NCBI RefSeq assembly: GCF_002464935.1
Contig: NZ_NBYY01000010.1
Coordinates: 1 to 64,000 of the forward strand
Length of the DNA stretch: 64,000 nucleotides
Source: Candidatus Enterovibrio escicola
GTDB taxonomy: Bacteria; Pseudomonadota; Gammaproteobacteria; Enterobacterales; Vibrionaceae
Direction of reading: 5' to 3'
Part shown: piece by piece, positions 10,178-20,120 of the stretch
How the letters are laid out: every line of letters begins with the position of its first letter
Numbering within the stretch: position 1 is the first letter of the stretch
Position numbers and translations under genes: made by a program
The notes under the pieces: model-generated
The model's input: only the letters and a program-made list of their open reading frames with translations
What the model was told of the DNA's origin: nothing
Databases searched by the model: none

Positions 10178-10435
10178 GTGGAAGCTATTGAAATTAAAGT
10201 AATCCTAGAAAAAAGCTTAACCCTAGATGAACTCCATGTGAAAGGTGATGGTAGTTACTTTGAAGTTATTGCTGTGGGTGAAATATTTGACGGGATGTCT
10301 CGTGTTGGAAAACAACAAATTATCTATGGACCCCTGATGAAATATATTAAAACCAATGCCGTTCACGCGCTGAACATAAAAGCTCTAACCCCAATCGAGT
10401 GGTTACGTGACAAAGAACTGATGCAATTGTTATAA
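10178..10435 (+). CDS. ibaG: BolA-family iron-sulfur-associated protein
   Basis: IbaG belongs to the BolA family, which pairs with monothiol glutaredoxins to bind [2Fe-2S] clusters. The 85 residues have the family core [22 protein letters not shown] and the C-terminal His in [10 protein letters not shown]. The start is a GTG. In this copy the loop reads GDGSYF where many homologues have GDGSHF, so one candidate ligand position is Tyr. It sits between mlaB and murA, its usual place. Confidence 0.92.
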   Translation: MEAIEIKVILEKSLTLDELHVKGDGSYFEVIAVGEIFDGMSRVGKQQIIYGPLMKYIKTNAVHALNIKALTPIEWLRDKELMQLL

Positions 10436-10441
10436 GTTTAA

Positions 10442-11707
<1,266 letters not shown>

Positions 11708-11736
11708 CTTTAGTATTATATTTTTCAGTTGAAGAA

Positions 11737-11877
11737 GCGTTGTTGATATAATTATGATTATAACACACTGATTCTAATCTTTTTTACAGTCTTAATTTGT
11801 TTGCTGGTGAACAGGCATAGCGAGTCTTGTAACTTCGTTTATCGCTTTCATATTTTACCAGCACTTCACTAACTTTA
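11737..11877 (-). mobile_element. IS5-family relic, transposase C-terminus and end
   Basis: On the minus strand this reads the last residues of the IS903-group transposase (MKAINEVTRLAMPVHQQTN, stop). An IS903-like terminal repeat follows (GCGTTGTTGATATAAT on the plus strand at 11737). Only the 3' end of the element is left, between murA and the rpsI terminator. Confidence 0.75.
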
Positions 11878-11934
11878 GAATTTAGTTCTGTTCTTATGCA
11901 CAGCTCAGGTTAATTAATTTATTGAATACATGAC
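11878..11934. mobile_element. Abutting tips of IS982 and IS1
   Basis: Bases 11878-11912 are an IS982 left tip in minus orientation (TTCTTATGCACAGCTCAGG). They are followed at once by an IS1 tip (TTATTGAATACATGACC, to about 11934). No coding sequence of either element remains. The same kind of IS982/IS1 tip junction occurs at 23793-23832. Confidence 0.7.
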
Positions 11935-11965
11935 CATAAAAAAGCCTAGCAAATAAACTAGGCTT
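11934..11965 (-). terminator. Rho-independent terminator of rplM-rpsI
   Basis: On the minus strand, a perfect 8-bp stem (AAGCCTAG pairing with CTAGGCTT) with an 8-base loop is followed by a run of Ts. It lies about 40 bases after the rpsI stop codon. Confidence 0.9.
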
Positions 11966-12002
11966 CAGGATCCATGTTCCCGAATAAAAATTCGGAAGTG
12001 AA

Positions 12003-12392
12003 TTAACGTTTAGAAAACTGTGGACGTCGTCGTGCTTTGCGTAAACCGACTTTCTTCCGTTCAACTTTACGCGAGTCACGAGTGACAAAACCCGCTGCAC
12101 GCAGAGTAGGGCGCAAAGATTCGTCGTATTGCATTAGTGCACGGGTAATACCATGGCGGATCGCACCGGCTTGACCGGAGATACCACCACCGGCAACTGT
12201 GATATATAGGTCCATCTTCTCGGTCATCTGAACAAGCTCAAGCGCCTGTAAAACGATCATCCGAGCAGTTGGACGTCCAAAGTATTCTACCAGCGAATGC
12301 TGGTTGATCACCATGTTACCTGTTCCAGGCTTGAGGAATACGCGAGCTGTAGAGCTTTTCCGACGACCAGTTCCGTAGTATTGTTCTGCCAT
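12003..12392 (-). CDS. rpsI: 30S ribosomal protein S9
   Basis: S9 binds the head of the 30S subunit; its basic C-terminal tail reaches the P-site tRNA. The 129 residues are complete, with the N-terminal [15 protein letters not shown] and the terminal [11 protein letters not shown]. It is the second gene of the rplM-rpsI operon, 12 bases after rplM, and ends just before a strong terminator. Confidence 0.98.
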   Translation of the reverse strand: MAEQYYGTGRRKSSTARVFLKPGTGNMVINQHSLVEYFGRPTARMIVLQALELVQMTEKMDLYITVAGGGISGQAGAIRHGITRALMQYDESLRPTLRAAGFVTRDSRKVERKKVGLRKARRRPQFSKR

Positions 12393-12404
12393 TGTTAAAT
12401 TCCC

Positions 12405-12833
12405 TTAGATGTTCAGTACTTGCGGGTGTTGTGCCGTGTGCTTGTGCTCGTTTCCCGTGTAAACCTTCAGTTTACGGAACATCGCACGACCTAAAGGACC
12501 ACGTGGCAACATGCCTTTAACAGCAAGCTCGATGATCATTTCTGGTTTCTTCATGATCAGCTTATCGAAGCTAATTGACTTGATACCACCCATATAACCT
12601 GAGTGGCTATAGTACATCTTATCAGTTGCCTTCGCGCCAGTTACGGTAACTTTATCCGCATTGATAACCACGATATAGTCACCAGTATCTACGTGTGGGG
12701 TATATTCTGGCTTATGTTTGCCACGTAGACGAGAAGCGATTTGAGTTGCGAGACGACCCAGAGTTTTACCTTCTGCATCTACAATATACCAGTCGTGTTC
12801 TACAGTTTCTGGTTTAGCAACGAAAGTCTTCAT
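12405..12833 (-). CDS. rplM: 50S ribosomal protein L13
   Basis: L13 is an early-assembly 50S protein. From [16 protein letters not shown] it has 142 residues, the standard length; an in-frame ATG 11 codons upstream lies in the leader and is rejected. Conserved blocks include [12 protein letters not shown] and [11 protein letters not shown]. It is the first gene of the rplM-rpsI pair. Confidence 0.98.
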   Translation of the reverse strand: MKTFVAKPETVEHDWYIVDAEGKTLGRLATQIASRLRGKHKPEYTPHVDTGDYIVVINADKVTVTGAKATDKMYYSHSGYMGGIKSISFDKLIMKKPEMIIELAVKGMLPRGPLGRAMFRKLKVYTGNEHKHTAQHPQVLNI

Positions 12834-13000
12834 GCTTATAAATATCCGATTTTTTAGGAATTTCACTTAAGGAGCAATTGCTCCCACTGTTTAAGAGTCC
12901 ATGCAACACCCCTTCGAATGGTGTACTCTTGGCTTAAGCCTTTCAACAGTAACGGTGGGTTGCGAGATTATAGAGAAGGGTGTAAACAAAATCACCTTTT
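12834..13000 (-). promoter_or_regulatory. rplM leader and likely promoter
   Basis: A consensus -10 box (TATAAT, minus strand, 12972-12967) is followed by a GC-rich discriminator (CTCGCAACCC), as at growth-rate-controlled ribosomal promoters. No good -35 is seen at 17 bases. The leader of about 125 bases contains a self-complementary GGAGCAATTGCTCC at 12871-12884 and further inverted segments, so leader-level control is possible. The -10 is seen; its function is inferred. Confidence 0.5.
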
Positions 13001-13067
13001 TTCCCAAAAAAGTCCTGACTTTTTATTCAGCTGAAGAATAATCACGTTCTAACCAAACTATGCCATA

Positions 13068-14171
13068 TCATGGTAGGTGTTTTAAGGCTAAATAACTATA
13101 GCTTTGCATTTCTTTTAGGCGAGAACAACATCTTTTAAAATCAAAGCTCAGCCGTCCATCCAAGTACAAATCCTCTAAGGTCACCTCTGCTGAAATAATT
13201 AGCTTGACATTTCTTTCGTAGAATTCGTCTACCATGGCAATAAATCTCTTTGCTACAGCATCCTTGCATATTCCCATTTGTAATACATTTGACAAGAAAA
13301 CTGTATGGTACAAACGTGCAATCTCGATATAATCCCATTGGCTGCGAGGTGCATCACAAAGCGTTGAAAAATCAAAATGAATAACTCCTTCCACCTCTCT
13401 GATTGTTTTAAGCAAGCGGTTGTTGATTTTTATAACGTGATCTTCGATGTACGGTGCCATTGCAAGCTTACAGAAATACAATTCAAGATTTGTTTTAGCT
13501 TTCATGTCTAGTGGGTAATGATAAATTTCTGCTTGCTCAAGGGTACGTAAACGATAGTCGGTTCCACCATCTACGTTCTCAACCTCACAATGCTTATTAA
13601 GCAACGCAATCGTGGGTAGGAACTGGATTCTCTGTAAACCATTTAGATAAAGGTTCTCGGGCACTATATTGGACGTCACGACTAAACAAATACCACGTTC
13701 AAACAACGCTTCCATTAACCTCCCTAAAATCATTGCATCCGTAATATCAGAGACAAAAAACTCGTCAAAACAGATTATATGAGATTCATCAGCAAGTTTT
13801 CCGGCGACTTTCTTCAAAGGGTCTATTTCGCCAGGAAGTGCTTGTAGCTCAAGATGAATACGCTGCATAAAACGATGGAAGTGCAGGCGTATCTTTTTTT
13901 CAAAAGGCAGGCATTCAAAAAAGGTGTCAACGAGATACGTTTTACCTCGACCCACACCTCCCCACAAGTAAATACCTCTTTCTGGCTGTACTCTTTTTGT
14001 TTTTTTTCTAAACATCTTTTGCCATAATGGATGTTTTTCTGTGGGGGTATTAACCCTGTGTACAAGACGATGGTATAAATCATCCAATAACATGATAGCA
14101 TGTTTCTGAGATGGATCTTCATAAAAATCTGAGTGTTGCACGTCTTTGTGGTATTTCTCTGACGGTGTCAT
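13068..14171 (-). CDS. zapE: Cell division AFG1-like ATPase ZapE
   Basis: ZapE is an AFG1/LACE1-type P-loop ATPase that associates with the Z-ring. The 367 residues contain Walker A (WGGVGRGKTYLVD) and Walker B (IICFDEFFVSD). Arginines of the FRLRTLEQAEIY type and the C-terminal FFDFSTLCDAPRSQ-like block also match the family. It is divergent from zapG, as in vibrios and E. coli. No lesion is visible. Confidence 0.94.
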   Translation of the reverse strand: MTPSEKYHKDVQHSDFYEDPSQKHAIMLLDDLYHRLVHRVNTPTEKHPLWQKMFRKKTKRVQPERGIYLWGGVGRGKTYLVDTFFECLPFEKKIRLHFHRFMQRIHLELQALPGEIDPLKKVAGKLADESHIICFDEFFVSDITDAMILGRLMEALFERGICLVVTSNIVPENLYLNGLQRIQFLPTIALLNKHCEVENVDGGTDYRLRTLEQAEIYHYPLDMKAKTNLELYFCKLAMAPYIEDHVIKINNRLLKTIREVEGVIHFDFSTLCDAPRSQWDYIEIARLYHTVFLSNVLQMGICKDAVAKRFIAMVDEFYERNVKLIISAEVTLEDLYLDGRLSFDFKRCCSRLKEMQSYSYLALKHLP

Positions 14172-14242
14172 TTTCTGAACCTAACTGTAGATGAAGACAT
14201 ATGTGTTCTCAAAATCAGTAGTACCCTGTGTAACTTTTGCCA

Positions 14243-14251
14243 TGTTATAAT
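14243..14251 (+). promoter_or_regulatory. Extended -10 promoter candidate for zapG
   Basis: TGTTATAAT is a perfect extended -10 element (TGn followed by TATAAT), about 100 bases before the zapG start. No matching -35 is apparent, which is common for extended -10 promoters. Confidence 0.5.
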
Positions 14252-14353
14252 AAAAAAGAGCATTAAGGGAATTACGTGCGACATCCCTCTGATTAGGTAG
14301 AACCATAAAGATTCTCGGCTATCCATAAATTTATAAAACATTAAGGAGTAGTC

Positions 14354-14767
14354 ATGACTTGGATCAACTCGCTAGTTTTTATGATCATTGGTATGGTCAT
14401 TGGTTTCCTTGTTTCCCGATTGACAATATGTAGTAACTCCCATCAGAAAGGTCTAAGAAAAGAACTTGAAAAATCAAGATATGAGCTAGAACAATACAGG
14501 CAAGAACTGGTTGATCATTTTGCCCAAAGCGCTAACCTTCTGGATAATATTTATCGTGATTACAGTAGGCTATATCAACATTTGGCAACCACAACGGCAG
14601 AACTAATGCCTAATCTACCAGAGCAAGATAATCCATTTGCTAAACGTGTTAGTAAGCTATCAGACATCTCCATTGAGCAAAAAGTTCCTCAAGAACCACC
14701 TCGTGATTATTCAGATAAATCGACGGGGATACTTGGCAATGCAAATAAAACAGGCACGATAAGTTAA
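14354..14767 (+). CDS. zapG: Z-ring associated protein ZapG (YhcB/DUF1043)
   Basis: This 137-residue membrane protein has one N-terminal membrane helix (about 5-22), a coiled-coil segment (about 30-60), and the DUF1043 stretch DHFAQSANLLDNIYRDYSRLYQHLA. The family links cell-wall synthesis and division. AAGGAG precedes the ATG. It lies between zapE (divergent) and degQ, its usual context. Confidence 0.9.
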   Translation: MTWINSLVFMIIGMVIGFLVSRLTICSNSHQKGLRKELEKSRYELEQYRQELVDHFAQSANLLDNIYRDYSRLYQHLATTTAELMPNLPEQDNPFAKRVSKLSDISIEQKVPQEPPRDYSDKSTGILGNANKTGTIS

Positions 14768-14770
14768 CTA

Positions 14771-14811
14771 GATCACAATTATAACCTAATGATCACAATT
14801 ATAACCTAATG
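14771..14811 (+). repeat. Exact 20-bp tandem duplication
   Basis: GATCACAATTATAACCTAAT occurs twice in direct succession between zapG and degQ. The copies are identical, so the duplication is recent or maintained. Confidence 0.9.
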
Positions 14812-14878
14812 CGGTATTGAACTTTTCTAATTACCTCCACTCTTAGACCGTACCGAGTAGTAATAAATGGGAGTGTTT

Positions 14879-16243
14879 ATGAAAAAAAAAGCTTTATCTT
14901 TGTTGGGTGCATTGGTACTCACTTTTAGTATATCTTTTATTGCCTTACCTGCTGCTGTTTTTTCTGTAGCTGTTTATGGTGATAGTCTACCAAGCTTGGC
15001 TCCTATGCTTGAATCTGTTAGTCCTGCAGTTGTGAGTATATCTGTAGAGGGTAGTCACACCTCAAAACAACGCCTCCCAGAGTCTTTTCGCTTCTTCTTT
15101 GGCCCAAATTTTCCCTCAGAACGAATCGAAGAACGGCCATTTAGGGGTCTAGGTTCAGGAGTTATTGTAGATGCAGATAAAGGGTATGTAATCACCAATC
15201 ATCATGTCATTGATGGTGCAAAAAAAATAAGCGTTCAATTATATGATGGGAGAGAATACGATGCGCAACTCATTGGCAGTGATAGTCTATCAGACGTTGC
15301 GTTACTCAAACTCGAAAAAGCAAAGAATCTTACCAAAATAGAATTTGCCAACTCTGACACCTTGCGTGTGGGTGATTTCGCCATCGCCATTGGGAATCCA
15401 TTTGGCCTTGGTCAAACCGTTACATTGGGAATTATATCTGCACTTGGCCGCAGTGGCCTCAACCTCGAAAATGTAGAAAACTTCATCCAAACTGACGCTG
15501 CTATCAATAGTGGTAATTCTGGTGGTGCGCTTGTCAACCTAAATGGAGAACTCATCGGTATCAACACCGCGATTATGGGACCAAATGGTGGCAATGTTGG
15601 AATAGGGTTTGCTATTCCTGTGAATATGACTAAAGGCCTCATTGAACAGATTCTTGAATTCGGGGAGGTTATACGTGGGGTTTTAGGTGTCAAAGGTGGA
15701 GAATTGACCACCGAACTCGCCGAAACTTTTGGTTACAAAACTACTCACGGTGCATTTGTCAGTGAAGTCCTTCCAAACACAGCGGCAGATAAAGCAAACA
15801 TCAAAGCAGGTGATATCATCGTGTCGGTAAACGGTAAAACAATCCGTACCTTCAGTGAACTCCGAGCTAAAATTACCACATTAGGTGCAGGTAAGGAAGC
15901 TACACTCGGGTTAATCCGAGATGGAAAGGATTTAACCGTCAGCGTAATTCTAAAGAAAGAAGACAGTGTTAAAGCAAAAGCAGAAACCTTTCATGAAGCA
16001 CTAACAGGTGCTGAACTGGAGGATAATTCTGAAAGTAAGGTAAAAGGAGTCCGTGTATCCAGTGTAGAGAAAGAATCTATTGCGGCTCGTTATGGCCTCA
16101 AAAAGGGTGATATCATTGTTGGCCTTAATAGGCAGGCTGTACATAGCATCGGTGATCTAGAAAGACTTTTAGAGGTCAAACCAAACATACTTGCACTGAA
16201 TATTAAACGCGGTGATTCAACAATGTATCTAGTTATCCGCTAG
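14879..16243 (+). CDS. degQ: Periplasmic serine endoprotease DegQ
   Basis: DegQ is an HtrA-family protease and chaperone that clears misfolded periplasmic proteins. The product of about 454 residues has a signal peptide and a trypsin-like domain with the full catalytic triad: His in TNHHVIDGA, Asp in SDVALLKL, Ser in GNSGGALV. Two PDZ domains follow (about 270-360 and 385-450). The ATG at 14879 is preferred over the one four codons earlier because GGGAG precedes it. It is now the only intact HtrA-type protease of the degQ-degS pair. Confidence 0.95.
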   Translation: MKKKALSLLGALVLTFSISFIALPAAVFSVAVYGDSLPSLAPMLESVSPAVVSISVEGSHTSKQRLPESFRFFFGPNFPSERIEERPFRGLGSGVIVDADKGYVITNHHVIDGAKKISVQLYDGREYDAQLIGSDSLSDVALLKLEKAKNLTKIEFANSDTLRVGDFAIAIGNPFGLGQTVTLGIISALGRSGLNLENVENFIQTDAAINSGNSGGALVNLNGELIGINTAIMGPNGGNVGIGFAIPVNMTKGLIEQILEFGEVIRGVLGVKGGELTTELAETFGYKTTHGAFVSEVLPNTAADKANIKAGDIIVSVNGKTIRTFSELRAKITTLGAGKEATLGLIRDGKDLTVSVILKKEDSVKAKAETFHEALTGAELEDNSESKVKGVRVSSVEKESIAARYGLKKGDIIVGLNRQAVHSIGDLERLLEVKPNILALNIKRGDSTMYLVIR

Positions 16244-16361
16244 TTACAATCCTCAAAATAAAGGAGTCTGTTTCACTTAGGCTCCCTTTCAATATCTATT
16301 TTATCCATGTTTCGATGCTATGATCGGTAACTTGATAATAACAACCTTGTTTAGGAGTGGA

Positions 16362-17424
16362 ATGCTACATTTTATGGTGCGTCTGGTTTGTTTATAGAGT
16401 GTTTATTGCCACATTCCCATTACTAAAAACAAATAAGTTGGTGTAGGAAGTAACGCTCACTCAATCCGAGATTAACTCTTTTTTACTTTCCTATAACTAT
16501 GCTGTTCGACGCGCCTCCCCTGTAGTGGTGAATATATATACACGCTGTTATAAGTAGTTAAAACCGACTACAACTTAATACTGAAGGTTTAGGTTTAAGT
16601 GTCATAATAAACGACAAAGGCTACATTATGACAAATTATCACGTTGTTGCATGCGCCGATCAAATAATCATTGCTCTGCAAGACTGCTGAATTCGTACTG
16701 CATAACTGGTCGGTAAAAACCGGCATACAGATCTAGCAGTCCTCAAAATAGAGCAGGATAACTTACCTGTTATCCCCTTCAATGACAGTTACAAACCTGC
16801 TGTCAGCTATGTTGTTCTAGCCATTGGTAACCCCTACAATCTTAGATAAACCACCACCTTTGATATAATTTTTGCTAAAGGTCGCCTAGGGATTAGTTGC
16901 AACCGACAACAAGACTTTCTCCAAACTGACGCCGCAATTAATCGTGATAACTCAGGTAGCGCACTGGTAAATAGTCGTGGTGAATTGGTGGGGATTAATA
17001 CTGCTTCTTTTCAACAAGCTACCGATCTTGAAACTTATGGTATCTCTTTTGCCATCCCCTCTTCTTTGACTGTTAAAATTATGCAGAAACTTATTGCTGA
17101 TGGACGTGTTATTCGAGGATATATTGGCATTGAAGGGCGAGCAGTAAACCCAAGAATGGCAAGTATTTTCGATGTTGAACAGTTAAGTAGGCATTATGAT
17201 TACAAACATCGAAGTAAATAGTCCAGCAAAACAAGCGGGGTTAAAAGTTAACGACTTGATTATCGATATAGATAATCAACCTATTCTTAGTTTTAGGAAC
17301 GCCTTCGATATCGTGGCAGATATTTGGCCAGAAACGACTGTTCCATTTAAAATCATTTCGCGATGGGATAACTGTGGAATTTCCCGTCAACATCAGCGAA
17401 GAACTTGCATGGTAAATTTATAAT
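16362..17424 (+). pseudogene. degS: degS pseudogene (site-1 protease of the sigma-E pathway)
   Basis: Directly after degQ, the sequence reads as a degraded DegS. It opens with MLHFMVRLVCL preceded by an intact AGGAG. It continues with SYNYAVRRASPVVVNIYTR, the His motif NYHVV, DNLPVIPFNDSYKPA, DFLQTDAAIN, then a long intact piece VGINTASFQQATDLETYGIS, and a PDZ piece (EVNSPAKQAGLKVNDLI) in another frame. Several stops and frameshifts separate them, and the active-site GNSGG has become DNSGS. DegS normally cleaves RseA to release sigma-E. The gene cannot make a working protease. Confidence 0.92.
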
Positions 17425-17447
17425 GATAACTCGATTATCAATCTTAA

Positions 17448-18011
17448 CGGGGATTGCCTTCTTTGATTAGTCTAAGCTACAGGTTTGTCACAACCTACGC
17501 ATTCTTAGATATTAGATTTTTAAAGGTACTGCGAAGCGAGGAAAAGGAACGATGGGGTGGTTCTAGAGTTTTAAATTACACCTTATTATCAATTACCAAA
17601 GTGGCATTATCTCAGTCAAAGTGACGACGGTTAACGTGGATGATAGAAAGCCTGTATCCGAAATGGTTGATGATCTTTGAGGGTGTTTATACGAAAATAA
17701 AGGTTATATCTATGATCCATTGGACCGAGAACTTGCAGACAAGGGAGTGACACTGATAACGGGTGTGAAAAAATATGAAACCCAAAGTGATAAAACTTTG
17801 GAACTGCCTGATGCTCCGGAAAAGATTTATTATTGAAATCGTTTTTGACCAACTAAAAAACATATCCCAAATCAAGGATTTTAGGCACCTTAATTGTATC
17901 AGCTTATGGTCAACAAGCTGGCTTGGCTCATCGCGTATTCATTTCAATTAAAAAAGCCGAGTGTCAAGATGACTCGGCTTGATAAGCAAGTGCTTATGCA
18001 GATCTTAGGTT
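17448..18011 (+). mobile_element. IS982-family relic, 3' half
   Basis: The C-terminal half of the IS982 transposase is readable with frameshifts: a segment of the SKLQVCHN type, then LHLIINYQSGIISVKVTTVN, then KPKVIKLWNCLMLRK. An identifiable right terminal repeat follows (CTTATGCAGATCTTAGG). A perfect 9-bp hairpin (AAGCCGAGT pairing with ACTCGGCTT, 17954-17980) lies just inside the repeat. The 5' half is absent, and the relic begins about 25 bases after the degS remnant. Confidence 0.85.
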
Positions 18012-18012
18012 G

Positions 18013-18030
18013 ATTTAATCAACAACACCT
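18013..18030. mobile_element. IS5/IS903-type terminal repeat, solo
   Basis: GATTTAATCAACAACACC matches, in reverse, the IS903-type end (GGTGTTGTTGATTAAATC) seen at 51546. It follows directly on the IS982 end. Confidence 0.6.
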
Positions 18031-18078
18031 AGAAGAATATTAAAAACCTCATAATTTCTATAAAAGATTAGCTTTTCC

Positions 18079-18107
18079 TTGTTCTAAAGTGGGGTTATGC
18101 TTATTAT
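18079..18107 (+). promoter_or_regulatory. Candidate promoter of petABC
   Basis: TTGTTC and TATTAT are separated by 17 bases, about 160 bases upstream of petA and downstream of the IS relics. This is a reasonable sigma-70 match but unproven. Confidence 0.4.
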
Positions 18108-18264
18108 TTAATCAATATATTAGATAGATCACCTTGAGATGGTCTGATTTTATTTACGCAGGTACCGGCTCGGTAAGGATATCTTTTTTGATTTAGCCGT
18201 ACACTCCAAGTATGCATATGGATAGAAATAAGAAACCATGCCGGAGCACATGGGAGAATGTTGG

Positions 18265-18855
18265 ATGAGCAATACACCAGTGAATTCGGGTAGACGCCGT
18301 TTCCTAACTTTATCGACTGCTGTGGTTGGTGCTGTAGGTGCAGTAACCGTAGCTGTACCTTTTATAAGTTCATGGAACCCTAGCTCTAAAGCAAAGGCAG
18401 AAGGTGCGCCGATCGAAGTTGATATTAGCAAGGTCAGAGAAGGACGATTAAGCAGGGTTGTTTGGCAAGGAAAGCCTGTATGGGTAGTGCGTCGTAGCGA
18501 ACAAACCCTGAGAGAATTAAAAGAAATTAGTGGTAAGCTTCGCGATCCAGACTCACTAGAACCACAGCAGCCTAAGTATATCACTGCAATTTATCGCTCT
18601 ATTAAACCAGAACTTTTTGTTGCTGTTGGCATTTGTACGCACCTAGGTTGTTCGCCAACGTATCTCTCAGTCGGTTTTGGTGAGGAGGATCAAGGTGTGA
18701 CTTCAGGTTTTTTCTGTCCTTGTCACGGCTCTAAGTTTGATATGGCGGGTCGTGTTTTTCAGAGTGTTCCTGCACCCCTTAATCTGCTGATCCCACCTTA
18801 CACGTATATTAATGATAACCGTATTATAGTTGGTAATGACGAGGCATCTGCATGA
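18265..18855 (+). CDS. petA: Ubiquinol-cytochrome c reductase Rieske iron-sulfur subunit
   Basis: This subunit of the bc1 complex transfers electrons from ubiquinol to cytochrome c1. From MSNTPVNSGRRRFLT it has 196 residues, the usual length; GGGAG precedes this ATG. A twin-arginine-type N-terminus with a membrane anchor (about 10-35) leads into the Rieske domain with both cluster-binding loops, CTHLGC and CPCHGS. The stop overlaps the petB start. Confidence 0.96.
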   Translation: MSNTPVNSGRRRFLTLSTAVVGAVGAVTVAVPFISSWNPSSKAKAEGAPIEVDISKVREGRLSRVVWQGKPVWVVRRSEQTLRELKEISGKLRDPDSLEPQQPKYITAIYRSIKPELFVAVGICTHLGCSPTYLSVGFGEEDQGVTSGFFCPCHGSKFDMAGRVFQSVPAPLNLLIPPYTYINDNRIIVGNDEASA

Positions 18856-20120
18856 TGGATAGTTTATCTAACTGGATTGAAGAACGTCTTCCAGTAATGA
18901 ATGCGTATAAAAAGCATCTATCTGGATATCCGATGCCAAAGAACTGTAATTTTTGGTATCTTTTTGGCTCGTTGGCCATGTTTGTGCTAGTAAGTCAACT
19001 ATTGACAGGTATTTGGTTGACTATGAGTTACAACCCCTCCGCGGAAGGGGCTTTTGCATCAATTGAATACATCATGCGTGATGTGGAATACGGTTGGTTG
19101 CTTCGTTATATGCACTCTACAGGTGCATCTGCCTTTTTTGTTGTGACCTACTTGCACATGTTCCGAAGCCTAATCTATGGTTCATATCAGAAACCTCGTG
19201 AACTTCTGTGGATCTTCGGCATGTTAATATTTTTGGCTTTGATGGCAGAAGCCTTCATGGGATATTTGCTTCCATGGGGACAGATGTCTTATTGGGGTGC
19301 TCAGGTAATCATTTCTCTGTTTGGTGCAATTCCCGTTATTGGTGACGACTTAACCTTGTGGATTCGTGGTGACTATGTTTTGTCTGGTGTGACTCTTAAT
19401 CGTTTCTTTGCACTACACGTTATCGCTTTACCAATCGTCATTCTATTATTGGTTGTCTTGCATATACTTGCGTTGCATGAAGTGGGTTCAAACAATCCTG
19501 ACGGTATTGAAACCAAATTGCCTAAGGGCAGTAAAACTGAAGATTACAAAACAGAATTCTCTTTCCACAGTTACTATACCAAGAAATATGACATCATCGA
19601 CTCTGTTCCTTTCCATCCGTACGGAACAGTGAAGGATCTGATTGGTGTGGTATGCTTTTCAATTTTGTTTGCTTATGTCATTTTCTTTAATCCAGAAATG
19701 GGAGGCTATTTTCTCGAGTCACCTAACTTTGAAGTTGCTAATTTATTAAAGACACCTGAGCATATTGCACCTGTTTGGTACTTTACTCCGTTTTATGCCA
19801 TTTTGCGTGCAGTTCCAGACAAGCTGTCTGGCGTGTTGTTAATGGGACTGTCGATCGTGTTTCTTTTCCTGTTGCCGTGGTTAGACCGTTGTAAAAAGCG
19901 TTCTTACCGTTATCGTAGCATGTGCCATCAGGTAAACATTATTCAGTTCATCATTTCATTTTGTGCATTAGGTATTCTTGGTACATTACGGGTAACAACA
20001 TCTTACACACTGTTGGCTCAGATCTTTAGCTTTGGTTACTTCATGTTTTTTGTTTTGTTGTTATTTTACAGCAAAAACGAAGTAACAAAACTATTACCGG
20101 AGAGAGTGCACTATAAATGA
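18852..20120 (+). CDS. petB: Ubiquinol-cytochrome c reductase cytochrome b subunit
   Basis: Cytochrome b is the quinone-oxidising membrane core of the bc1 complex. The 422-residue protein has eight or so hydrophobic helices. Haem-ligand histidine pairs lie in MHSTGASAFFVVTYLHMFRS and in the region of LHVIALPIVILLLVVLHILALHE. The quinol-site motif is PEHIAPVWYF (with PE). It overlaps petA and petC by four bases each. Confidence 0.97.
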   Translation: MMDSLSNWIEERLPVMNAYKKHLSGYPMPKNCNFWYLFGSLAMFVLVSQLLTGIWLTMSYNPSAEGAFASIEYIMRDVEYGWLLRYMHSTGASAFFVVTYLHMFRSLIYGSYQKPRELLWIFGMLIFLALMAEAFMGYLLPWGQMSYWGAQVIISLFGAIPVIGDDLTLWIRGDYVLSGVTLNRFFALHVIALPIVILLLVVLHILALHEVGSNNPDGIETKLPKGSKTEDYKTEFSFHSYYTKKYDIIDSVPFHPYGTVKDLIGVVCFSILFAYVIFFNPEMGGYFLESPNFEVANLLKTPEHIAPVWYFTPFYAILRAVPDKLSGVLLMGLSIVFLFLLPWLDRCKKRSYRYRSMCHQVNIIQFIISFCALGILGTLRVTTSYTLLAQIFSFGYFMFFVLLLFYSKNEVTKLLPERVHYK

